NCBI GenBank assembly: GCA_028689205.1
Contig: JAQTWP010000002.1
Coordinates: forward strand, 141,718-205,717
Reading direction: 5' to 3'
Origin: Candidatus Altimarinota bacterium
GTDB lineage: Bacteria > Patescibacteriota > Gracilibacteria > BD1-5 > UBA2023
DNA length: 64,000 nucleotides
The notes below the pieces were generated by a model that saw only the letters and a list, made by a program, of their open reading frames with translations, ran no database searches and was not told where the DNA came from. The translations under genes and the position numbers were made by a program. Below, piece by piece: positions 54,161-64,000 of the stretch; within the stretch, counting starts at the first letter, position 1, and every line of letters begins with the position of its first letter.

Positions 54161-54249
54161 CAAAAAAAGAGGAGAAATATTTCCGATATAGAAACTTTTT
54201 TCTCCTCCTAAAACTTTTGCTACTTTTGGTTACAAAAGTATATAAATAT
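54161..54249. repeat. Long direct repeat, copy B
   Basis: Second copy of the 53531 element. Here the outer hairpin is perfect: GAGGAGAAA against TTTCTCCTC, followed by AAACTTTTGCTACTTTTGG and TTACAAAAGTA. It ends 2 bases before the dnaK stop, so it may double as the dnaK terminator. Confidence 0.85.
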
Positions 54250-54251
54250 TA

Positions 54252-56162
<1,911 letters not shown>

Positions 56163-56187
56163 AGTTATATAAGTTAGTAATTAAATA

Positions 56188-56679
56188 TTATTTTTTAAAT
56201 ATTTTTAAATAAAGATTCCTTATTAATCTTGTATCATCAAGTGCGTTATGAGCCTTATGATTATCAAGAGAAATATTATAAGTCTTTGCAAGTTCTTCTG
56301 GAGTTGTCATCTCAGGAATTATTCATTTCTGAAAAAGCATTGTAGCAAAATCAAGTGGAACCCAATAAAACGGAACTTCGAAAACTCAAAATAGTCAACA
56401 GATTCACATCCAATCAAATGAATTAACATATGAGACAAAATAAGGTTTGTCATTTCATACGAATTCAAGGATTTTTTGTTTTGCTTCTTCTTTACTAAGT
56501 TTCGTAGAATTCAAATATGGGATTACATTTTCTTTTACCCAATCGACCACCTCTCACTTATAATCAAACTCCAAATACAGTTCATCTCCGTTTTCTTTGA
56601 TTAAAGCAAGTGACAGAAACTCTGTTCAATTCGGATTAAGTCAACTGAATTCTCAGTCTGCAAATATAAGCTTTCTCAT
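56188..56679 (-). CDS. DEDDh-type 3'-5' exonuclease
   Basis: 163 residues. Exo I has Asp and Glu in IFADGEFSGLNPNGTEFLSL, Exo II lies near YFVSYVNSFDGMG, and Exo III has AHNALDDTRLIRNLYLK with His and Asp, completing a DEDDh site. The first motif reads DGEFSG rather than DxET-G, typical of distant members (RNase T/oligoribonuclease/epsilon relatives). It degrades single strands of RNA or DNA. It is the first gene of the heat-shock unit with dnaK, an unusual pairing suggesting RNA or DNA quality control in stress. Confidence 0.85.
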
Positions 56680-56723
56680 AAAAGATTTTTATTTCATAAA
56701 AGTTTATTCAAAAACTTGGTGAC

Positions 56724-56785
56724 ATTTTATTCATCTTTTTTTCCTTGTCAAATCTTTTTTAGCACATTTTTCATTTGAGTGCCAG
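56724..56785 (-). promoter_or_regulatory. CIRCE-like HrcA operator and promoter before exonuclease-dnaK
   Basis: On the minus strand CTGGCACTC, nine bases, ATGTGCTAA (56759-56785). The spacing and total of 27 bases match CIRCE (TTAGCACTC-N9-GAGTGCTAA), with 14 of 18 positions conserved. Just downstream is TTGACA (56746-56751), 16 bases, TAAAAT (56724-56729). The operator lies upstream of the -35 box. Confidence 0.8.
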
Positions 56786-56853
56786 TTTGATTAAATTATT
56801 GATTTTATTGGTAAAATAAATAAAATTATATAGTTATTATTAACTAAAAATAT

Positions 56854-57681
56854 ATGGCAACATACAATTCGTGAGCTTCGTTTATAAATGAAATAAAAGC
56901 AAAAATAAAAAGCTTTTTTAAATGGGTAGTTTTTGTTATTTTATTTTTTATGATTTTGTGAGTGTTTTTCGGGAGTTTCGGTACAATTAAAGCTTGAGAA
57001 AAATGAATTCTTCTTAGATTTTGAGCTGTAACAGGACAAACATATAATGACTGATTATACTTCAAAATTCCGTACATTGATGATATGATTATAATGAATG
57101 TAAGAGTATTAAAAGAACAAGTGGATGCAAATAGCGCATCAAAAGATCTTCAAACTGTTAATACAGTAGTTGCACTTAATTTCCACCTTAATGCAGAAAA
57201 AGTTGGAGTTATCTATAAGGAAGTGGGACTTGATTACAAAGAAAAACTAATTGATCCAGCAATTCAAGAATCAATAAAAGCATCTACAGCCAAATTCACT
57301 GCAGAAGAACTTATTACAAAAAGAGAAGAAGTAAAAGATATGATGAAAGAATTATTAAAAAAGAAGTTAACACCTAGATTCATAGTAGTTGATGATGTGA
57401 ATATTGTTAATTTTAATTTCTCAGAATCCTTTAATAGAGCTATCGAAGAAAAAGTAACAGCAGAACAAGAGGCACTTGCTGCAAAGAATAAACTGGAAAG
57501 AATCAAATTCGAGGCTGAACAAGCAGTGGCAGCATCCAAATGAAAAGCTGAAGCAAGTCGTATTGAAGCTGAGGCTCTTAAATCTAATCCAGAGATTCTA
57601 GAACTTAGAGCTCTAGAAAAATGGAATTGAGTTCTACCACAAGTTACCGGATCTAATACTCCATTTGTTAATATTAAATAA
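56854..57681 (+). CDS. Prohibitin/SPFH (Band 7) family membrane protein
   Basis: 275 residues. A basic N-terminus, one membrane helix (FFKWVVFVILFFMILGVFFG, residues ~25-44), then the Band 7 core GEKGILLRFGAVTGQTYND, GLYFKIPYIDDMIIMNVRV, and the prohibitin pattern LNFHLNAEKVGVIYKEVGLD, then KASTAKFTAEELITKREEV. A long coiled coil (AIEEKVTAEQEALAAKNKLE; QAVAASKGKAEASRIEAEAL) leads to a short tail. SPFH proteins form membrane rings associated with proteases. Divergent from the exonuclease-dnaK promoter, so a joint stress role is possible. Single gene. Confidence 0.92.
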
Positions 57682-57749
57682 ATTTAATTCTAAAATAAAT
57701 TCTTTATTTGAAAAGAGGATTTTAGACTAAAATATTTTACTTTTCAGAA

Positions 57750-57940
57750 AAATCATTAAAATGTAAGTGTATTTTCCTTTCTGGAGAGACTGTCCTAGTT
57801 TTTTTCCTTACAAGTAGTATCCTTATAGTCTAGAGTTAAGATGATAAGTCTCCGAATTTATCAGACCTAGACAAACCATAATTTAATCAGATTTGAATTC
57901 TATTATGGACTTATACATAAAGGAATACAAAAAATCGGAT
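57750..57940 (+). ncRNA. Candidate structured RNA in a 690-bp gap
   Basis: No open frame here. Several local pairings can be drawn: GAGACT (57786) with AGTCTC (57849), and GATAA (57844) with TTATC (57859). The base composition is slightly richer in G and C than other gaps. It sits between the prohibitin-like gene and the tandem array and could be a regulatory RNA. There is no resemblance to 6S, SRP, tmRNA or RNase P hallmarks. Structure not computed. Confidence 0.25.
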
Positions 57941-57948
57941 ATAACCTT

Positions 57949-58270
57949 AAGGCAAATACATCTTAAACACTTGAAAAAGTCCGTATGTGAAATACGGGCT
58001 TTTATTTTTGGAATAAATTCACTCCAGACATAGACTCAAGGCAAATACATCTTAAACACTTGAAAAAGTCCGTATGTGAAATACGGGCTTTTATTATTGG
58101 TATACGTGAATGGATATAGACTCAAGGCAAATACATCTTAGATAATCAATAAAGTCCGTATGTGAAATACGGGCTTTTGTTATTGGTATACGTGAATGGA
58201 TATAAACTCAAGACAAATACATCTTTTGAATAAAATAATATTGGTCCTTAGAAATACGGGCTTTTATTTT
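57949..58270 (+). repeat. Tandem array of terminator-bearing units
   Basis: Four units with periods 89, 86 and 86 bases, beginning at 57949, 58038, 58124 and 58210. Each starts AAGGCAAATACATCTT and contains the hairpin AAGTCCGTAT...ATACGGGCTT with TTT (57976, 58064 and 58151). Unit 4 is degenerate. Units 2 and 3 share TTGGTATACGTGAATGG and TATAGACTC, which could be a promoter for the next unit. A fifth diverged copy lies at 58821. The first hairpin lies almost 300 bases from the prohibitin-like gene. Confidence 0.9.
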
Positions 58271-58370
58271 GGAAATACTTCTATATACTGGGAATAAAAA
58301 ATTGCAAATCTCTGCATAAATAATATACTTAGGCTATAATTTAAAAAAATTAATTTTTAATTTTAGTAAT

Positions 58371-58727
58371 ATGCCGTTAAGAGAAAATATAGAAAAAGAA
58401 GGATCTATGGAAATTAGAAAATCTAATTTTAATAGTTTTGTTTACGTTAAGCTAACAAGCGAAGGACTTAAAATGAGAGAACAATATATTAAAGACCTTT
58501 GAGTTAATCCTGAAGCTATTCCATTAATAACTGATTCAGAATGATATTCTGAAATTCAATTATATGAGTTAATGCAAATATTTTGAAGTTATACGGATTT
58601 TAGCAAACTTGAAGAGTATTTTGAAATGAATTTTAAAATACAATTAGTCAAGCAAGTTGCTGAGGAAATAAAACCAAATTGAGCTCCAAGCGTTATTTCT
58701 AAAATTAGACAAAAAATCTTATTATAA
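58371..58727 (+). CDS. Hypothetical protein between repeat units, 118 aa
   Basis: 118 residues: MPLRENIEKEGSMEIRKSNF, then VYVKLTSEGLKMREQYIKDL, SDSEGYSEIQLYELMQIFG-like helical stretches and MNFKIQLVKQVAEEIKPNGA. Five TGA-coded glycines; cytoplasmic, mixed helix. No family recognised. It sits between units 1-4 and unit 5 of the tandem repeat, with unit 5's hairpin serving as its terminator. Confidence 0.6.
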
Positions 58728-58820
58728 TCTAGAAAATTTTTGATTGATATGAATTCTGAATTATGCCTTGCACTTTATTATTTTTGACTCTTTCTTTTAG
58801 AATACATGAACGGCACAGAT

Positions 58821-58900
58821 ACTCAAGGTAAGATAATTTTTTTGAATAAAACAAAAACAAAATAAGTCCGTATGAAAGTACGGACTTTTATTTTGGAATA
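58821..58900 (+). repeat. Fifth copy of the terminator-bearing unit
   Basis: Begins ACTCAAGGTAAGATAA. Its hairpin AAGTCCGTA/TACGGACTT is perfect (58864-58887) and followed by TTTATTTTGG. The tail GGAATAAATTCACT equals that of unit 1, not of unit 4. Confidence 0.85.
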
Positions 58901-58954
58901 AATTCACTATCTAAGAGAAATTAAAATAGTTTTTCTAAAAAAGGAAAATATAAT

Positions 58955-59012
58955 TAATAGATTCCGGGTGACCCAAAGTGAATGCCTGTGGTGCAAGAAC
59001 CGGAATGACATA
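58955..59012. repeat. Dispersed repeat near clpB 3' end
   Basis: GATTCCGGGTGACCCAAAG, TGAATGCCTGTGGTGCAAG, ACCGGAATGACA: an ATTCCGG/CCGGAAT palindrome with an inserted middle, same TGTCAT...ATCT family. No gene in this gap other than the unit at 58821. Confidence 0.7.
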
Positions 59013-59021
59013 TTATAAACT

Positions 59022-61664
59022 TTAATTCAATTTATTTACAACTAATTTTTCTCATTCAACATCAAGCTCTATTTCACTTCCCTCTAGTATTTCTCAAGAA
59101 AGTAACTTAGAAGATAATTCATTGATTACATATTTTGTTATAGCTCTTTTTAGAGGTCTTGCTCAATATATTGGATCAAATCAAACTTTAATCAGATAAT
59201 CTTTTAGATTTTTTGTAAAACTGATTTTTATATGCTTTTGTTTTAATATATCAACTAATTCTTGGAGCAAACTATCAACTATTCAATCCAGAGTTTCTTT
59301 ATCTAGGGCATTAAAAACAATTATATCATCTATCCTATTAATGAATTCCGGTTTGAAAAACTTATTAAGATGAGATATTACCCTTTCTTTTATCTTAGGG
59401 AAATCTCTGACAATTTTTGGTTTTTTTGTGTCCTCTCATTCTGACTCAACATCGAATCAAATTTGACCACCTTCTCAAGCGAATTCTTGACTACCGATAT
59501 TGGAAGTCATAATAATTATTGTATTTTTGAAGCTAATTGTTCTTCATTTCCCGTCAGTTAATCTTCCATCATCAAGGATCTGAAGAAATACATTAAACAC
59601 ATCACGGGAGGCTTTTTCTATTTCATCGAAAAGTATCACAGAATATGGTTTCCTTCTTACTAGCTCTGTAAGTTGTCATCACTCTTCGTGACCTATATAA
59701 CCTGGAGGCGAACCGATTAATCTAGAAACAGTATGAGATTCCATATATTCACTCATATCAATTCTTATGAAAGCATTTTTATCATTGAAAATTTCTTCTG
59801 CAAGGGCTTTGGCAGTTTCTGTCTTACCAACTCAAGTTGGTCCGAGGAAAAGGAAACTTCCAATTGGTTTTTTTTCATCAGAAAGTCAAGCCTTATTCCT
59901 TATAATAGCTTCACTCACCAACTTCAGAGCTTCGTTTTGACCAATAACTTTTTTATTAAGTCTTTCGAATAATTGGAGATATTTTTCTTTTTCCTGTTCT
60001 ACAAGTTTACCAACAGGAATTCCTGTCCACTTGGAAACAATACTTGCAATATCTTCAATATCTACTCTGTCTTTTAGATAAGTTTCTCATTTCTTTTTAT
60101 TTTCTTCTATATCAGATTCAATTTCTATATTTTCTTTTTCTAGAGCTGGAATATCATTATATCTAATTCTTGCAACAGCTTGATAATCGAAATTTCTTTC
60201 AAAGTCCTCTGCTTCCAATTTTAGTTTTTCTATTTTTTCTTTGTTTTCTTTAATTTTTGCAATTAAATCTTTCTCTTTTTGCCACTTAGATACTTTTGTT
60301 CTAAGGTTTTCTTGCTTATTAGCAAGTTCTTTTTCTATTTCTTCAAGTCTCAATTTATCTCAGGATTTTTCGTTTTTTATGGCTTCTTTTTCTATTTCTA
60401 GGAATCTAATTTCTTTTTCTAAAGTATCAAGCTCAACCGGTTTGGAAGTGGAACTCATTTTCACACTTGCTGAAGCCTCATCAATAAGATCAATTGCTTT
60501 ATCTGGAAGCTTACGGTCGGCAATATACTTGGAACTGAATTCTACAGCTCAGACAATTGCTTTATCGCTAATTTTGATTCCATGAAAAGTTTCATAGCGA
60601 TCTTTTAATCATCTAAGAATAGAAATTGCTTCAGGAATTGAAGGTTCATCTACCATTACAGGTTGGAATCTCCTCTCTAGAGCTTGGTCTTTCTCGATGT
60701 ATTTACGATATTCATTAATTGTGGTTGCTCCGATAACTCTTATCTGCCCTCTTGCAAGAGCAGGTTTTAGAAGATTACCAGCATCTCATCATCATTCTTG
60801 TCCTCAGGCTCCAACTATTGTATGCACTTCATCTATAAAAAGAATAATTCATCCTTCAGATTTTTCTACTTCTTTTAGAACAGCTTTTAATCTTTCTTCG
60901 AATTCTCATCTGAATTTTGCTCATGCAATAAGTGCTCACATATCAAGTGACATTATTTTTTTTCATTTGAGATTATCTGGCACATCATTCTCGACTATTT
61001 TACGGGCAATTCACTCGACAATTGCAGTCTTACCTACTCATGGATCTCATATTATTACTGGATTATTTTTTTGGCGACGAGAAAGAATTTGGATAGTTCT
61101 TCTAATTTCTTCTTCTCTTCATATAACTGGATCAATTTTTCAGGCTTTTGCAAGTTCTACAAGGTCAATTGCATATTTTTTGAGAGATTCATAAATATTC
61201 TCTGCATCGTTCGAAGTTACTTTTTCGCCTGATCTGATATTTTCAACTTCTTTTTTATAGTCTGAAAAGGTTATTAAATAGGTTTTGAAAACTCCAGATA
61301 AACTTGAAGCTTTTTCTATAAGAGACAAAAATAAATGCTCTTCTGTAATGTATGAGTCTTGCATACTACGAGCTAGATTATCCGAGTAAGCCAGAACCTG
61401 ATTCAATTCTTGGGATGCAGTTATCTGACTTTGTCATCAAGAAACTCTAAGTAATTTCGCTACAAAATCGTTTACTTCATTTCTAAGTAATTCACCATTA
61501 ATTCCTAGTCTTGATAAAATCTCATTATTTATACTATCTGGAGCTTCAAGAATTGCCAGCAGTAAATGAGCTGACTCAAAAGTATTATTACCATTTGAAA
61601 CTGCTATATTTTGGGCTTCTTGCAATCTTTTTGATGCGGATATTGTGAATTTTTCTATGTTCAT
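59022..61664 (-). CDS. clpB: Disaggregase ClpB (Hsp100)
   Basis: 880 residues, full length. A Clp-N domain with two repeats ([37 protein letters not shown]) is followed by AAA1 (Walker [16 protein letters not shown], Walker [15 protein letters not shown]). The middle coiled-coil has two wings ([34 protein letters not shown]). AAA2 follows ([27 protein letters not shown]), then the C-terminal domain. It solubilises aggregates together with DnaK, encoded 3 kb away. A CIRCE-like operator covers its promoter. TGA codes several Walker glycines. Confidence 0.98.
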
Positions 61665-61708
61665 AATTCAATTGTTTAAGTGATAAATTGAAAAAACTTT
61701 TCTTTCAA

Positions 61709-61757
61709 TTAGCACGCATATTATATCTGTGCTAATTATAAAGTCAAGAATAATTAA
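61709..61757 (-). promoter_or_regulatory. CIRCE-like HrcA operator overlapping the clpB promoter
   Basis: On the minus strand TTAGCACAG, nine bases, GCGTGCTAA (61709-61735): 7 outer bases each side are exact CIRCE and the total of 27 is kept. The nine-base spacer contains TATAAT, the -10 box, preceded 16 bases upstream by TTGACT. HrcA binding here would block the polymerase. The leader to ATG 61664 is about 40 bases. Confidence 0.85.
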
Positions 61758-61770
61758 CTATAAATTCTAC

Positions 61771-61850
61771 TTGACAAAATGACATTAATTTTCATAATAC
61801 ATAAAAACAAAAACAAAACAGATATATCTCTTAAAGGGATTTTCTGTTTT
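61771..61850 (+). promoter_or_regulatory. Promoter and leader hairpin before the TPR gene
   Basis: TTGACA (61771-61776), 16 bases, CATAAT (61793-61798). About 15 bases on comes AAAACAGA ... TCTGTTTT with a following T run (61815-61855), a terminator-like hairpin before the gene at 61909. This could be an attenuator or a short independent RNA. Confidence 0.45.
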
Positions 61851-61908
61851 TTTATTTTAATAAATTTTACAAATATCATTTACAATTATATTTTATAATC
61901 TTAAAATT

Positions 61909-63102
61909 ATGCACTGATTAACTAAAGAAATCATCACTTGATATGAGTGGAATCCATTCTTGAATAATGATGAAAGATCTACAAAAGCACTTGAAGATAT
62001 AAATAGAAATCTCGATAAACATCAAAATGCCTTAGAAAATAACTGATCTCAAAGTTTGTCTAATTCTTCATATAGAGAACCTCAATATATTCCTTCTCCA
62101 GAAATATATATAGATACAGACAGTCTTGCTGATGCTCAATATGAAATATCTGATAGACTAGAATGAGTCTTAGATGCTCAAAGAGATTTAGTTAGAGCTT
62201 CTAATAGGAATAATTCTTTACAGAAAAAACTTGTATCAAACCAATGAGTAACTAATAATTTATTAGATAATCTTACAAGAACTTGAAATCAGCATGCCGT
62301 AAATGCATATAATCAAAGAGAAAATCAGCTCTCTGAACTTATGAATATTACAAACTGAGTTTGATGAGTAACTAGAAGTATTGATAAAACTAGAAAAGTT
62401 ATACAGTCATTATTAACAGATATTGGATGAGCAATTACTAATCTTTCAAACGAGCAAATAATTACAAGAATGTGAGTAATTCAAGCTTTATCTAAAATAG
62501 AATCTACTTTCTTGCAATCTCATGAAAATGAAATGTTATCTCACCAAAGAACTCAAAATCTTCTTCAAGAAATACTTATGAAATCTGGCCAAACCGAACA
62601 AGAAAAACACGCAAGACAATTATGGGAAAAAGCAGAATTTCTGCGTTATCAATGAAATTTTGAACAAGCCTTAATAGAACTAAAAAAAGCTTATGAACTA
62701 GATGAAATGAATCCTCAAATCTTACTTTCTTCAGCAATAATACAATCTTCTATATGAAATTTTCCTGAAGCATCAAATCTTTTCTTACAAACTGAACAAA
62801 TTGCAGAATTCAAATGACCACATATTAATTCCTACATTCTTATGAATATGACAAGTAATCTTATGGAACTAAAAAGATATAATCATGCTGAAAGAGTAAT
62901 GTATAAAGCAATTCAAAAAGATCCATCAAATCGTGAAGTATGGTTTAAATATGCTATTACAGCATGGAAAACGCCTGATAAGAAAAACAATGCTTTAGTA
63001 TGTCTTAAACAATTACTACAACTTAATCCAATATATTACAAAGCACAAATAGTTATAAATCCAGACTTGGAAGATTTAAGAGATTTATTAAAAGGATTTT
63101 AA
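61909..63102 (+). CDS. TPR-repeat protein, 397 aa
   Basis: 397 residues. The first half is a long charged helical region (LADAQYEISDRLEGVLDAQR; MNITNGVGGVTRSIDKTRKV), a probable coiled coil. From about residue 230 there are TPR units: RQLWEKAEFLRYQGNFEQAL, IELKKAYELDEMNPQILLSS, AIIQSSIGNFPEASNLF and MELKRYNHAERVMYKAIQKD. No signal peptide. Likely a cytoplasmic scaffold for protein complexes. It is 36 bases ahead of the MORN/WG protein gene, possibly one transcript. Confidence 0.85.
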
Positions 63103-63137
63103 AATTTAAAACAATTTATTTATTAACTTTTATTATT

Positions 63138-64000
63138 ATGCAAGATAATATAGATCAAGAATTACTAAGTGAATTATCACAACTAATGAAATCAACTGGA
63201 AGTTCTTCTAATTTAAGATGAAATATAAAAGATATGGTTTCTCAAATAATTAATGAAGATTGAACTTATGTATGAGATACTTGGAATTGAATGAAACACT
63301 GAGAATGAATTTTTCAATATAATAATTGAGATAGATATGTATGAGAATGGAGAAGAGACAAAAAACAATGACAATGAACTATGTATTATGATAATTGAAA
63401 TAGATATGATTGACAATGGATAGATGATGATGAAAAATGAAAATTTAAGGCTGTGCCTATTGGCATGGAATTAATGGTAGTAATCAAAAACGACAATAGG
63501 ATATGCAAAAAGGATTGAAAATATTGACTTATAGATCGTGAATGAAAAATATTAATTTCATTTGAGAATGATATGATAATAAATAGTCTTATATCAATCT
63601 ACAAAGATGGATTTACAATATTATCAGTCGAAAAAGATAATAAATATTATATTACTGATAACTTTTGAAAAAAAATTAATAATAATTATTATAATTATGT
63701 TGGATTAAGAGATTATAAAGACCCTTATATTGAAGAAATAATTGCAATAGTAGAATTGAACTGAAAATATTGATTAATAGATAGTCAATTAAAAGAAATA
63801 ATTCCTTGTATTTATGATAAAATAGATATTCCTAAAGAAGATGAAATTAAATTATTAAAGGTAATGAAAAATTGAAAATATTGATTAGCTGATTTTAAAT
63901 GATATGAACAATGGCCTTGTATTTATGATTATATAGATTTTTTAACTGACGATTTTAAATGATTAATGATAGTGAAAAAAAATTGAAAATATTGAATTAT
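63138..64000 (+). CDS. MORN-repeat and WG-repeat protein (3' end beyond window)
   Basis: Open to the window's end (at least 287 residues). After a helical start come three MORN repeats at about 40-95 (GTYVGDTWNGMKHGEGIFQY; GDRYVGEWRRDKKQGQGTMY; GNRYDGQWIDDEKGKF). WG beta-repeats follow, each starting [DN]GKYGLID or similar (DGKYGLIDREGKIL; NGKYGLIDSQLKEI; NGKYGLADFKGYEQ). MORN repeats bind lipids or serve as scaffolds, while WG repeats form beta-stacks of unknown function. Glycines are almost all TGA, more than in most genes. Function unknown. Confidence 0.9.

Noticed and set aside
57949-58270. CRISPR array
   Set aside because: Only three to four units of 86-89 bases, nearly identical along their whole length with no unique spacers, each with a terminator hairpin, and no cas gene nearby.

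Overview
The window is AT-rich bacterial DNA that must be read with UGA as glycine (translation table 25). In dozens of genes TGA falls exactly where a family has an invariant glycine: the nucleotide-binding loops of DnaK and the ABC-F protein, region 2 of the main sigma factor, and the G of an LPxTG sorting motif. Tryptophan is always TGG, and every native gene ends in TAA or TAG. With very short spacers, mostly leaderless-looking AT-rich starts and a small-genome gene set, this points to Candidatus Gracilibacteria (BD1-5) or Absconditabacteria (SR1). The window alone does not decide which. Read with the standard code, nearly every gene would look broken.

Layout. 1-10 kb: RlmE (cut by the window edge), TerC-like membrane protein, NOL1/NOP2/sun-type RNA methyltransferase, membrane-anchored protein, processive family 2 glycosyltransferase, HD-domain protein, topoisomerase I. 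10-17 kb: small genes, a lipoprotein, a guanylate-kinase-like protein, an MTH1-like Nudix enzyme, a FapA/DUF342 protein fused to PilZ, an O-methyltransferase and a RelE-like toxin-antitoxin pair. 17-24 kb: large VirB6/TrbL-like membrane protein, TPR protein, 1014-residue lamin-tail/PKD surface protein. 24-30 kb: cNMP-binding protein, small membrane protein overlapping a radical SAM/SPASM gene, and the dnaG-rpoD pair. 30-43 kb: Asn/Tyr-rich secreted protein, ABC-F, CorA, Holliday-resolvase-related nuclease, Tgt, site-2 protease, HPF-like protein, pilin-like protein, LPxTG protein, YggT, FtsW/RodA, ferredoxin. 43-54 kb: WecG/TagA glycosyltransferase, RecQ, YidD, aminopeptidase P, PEBP, an orphan nuclease-like/methyltransferase pair and a zeta-like kinase. 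54-64 kb: DnaK with an exonuclease, a prohibitin-like protein, a tandem terminator array, ClpB, a TPR protein and a MORN/WG-repeat protein running off the end.

How it works together. Core information processing (primase, sigma, topoisomerase, RecQ, rRNA/tRNA modification) is mixed with envelope and surface functions (pilin, sortase substrate, PKD/LTD and CARDB proteins, glycosyltransferases, FtsW/RodA), as expected of a cell living attached to others. Two CIRCE-like operators, one before exonuclease-dnaK and one before clpB, imply a small HrcA heat-shock regulon.

Main oddities: (i) four small genes with no UGA glycine at all but with strong Shine-Dalgarno sites, looking like imports; (ii) a Tgt lacking all three zinc-binding cysteines; (iii) a FapA-PilZ fusion; (iv) a terminator-bearing tandem array with a gene lodged between copies, and a second gene flanked by 89-bp direct repeats; (v) many dispersed TGTCAT...ATCT palindromic repeats in gene gaps. 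No tRNA, rRNA, CRISPR array or recognisable transposase was seen.
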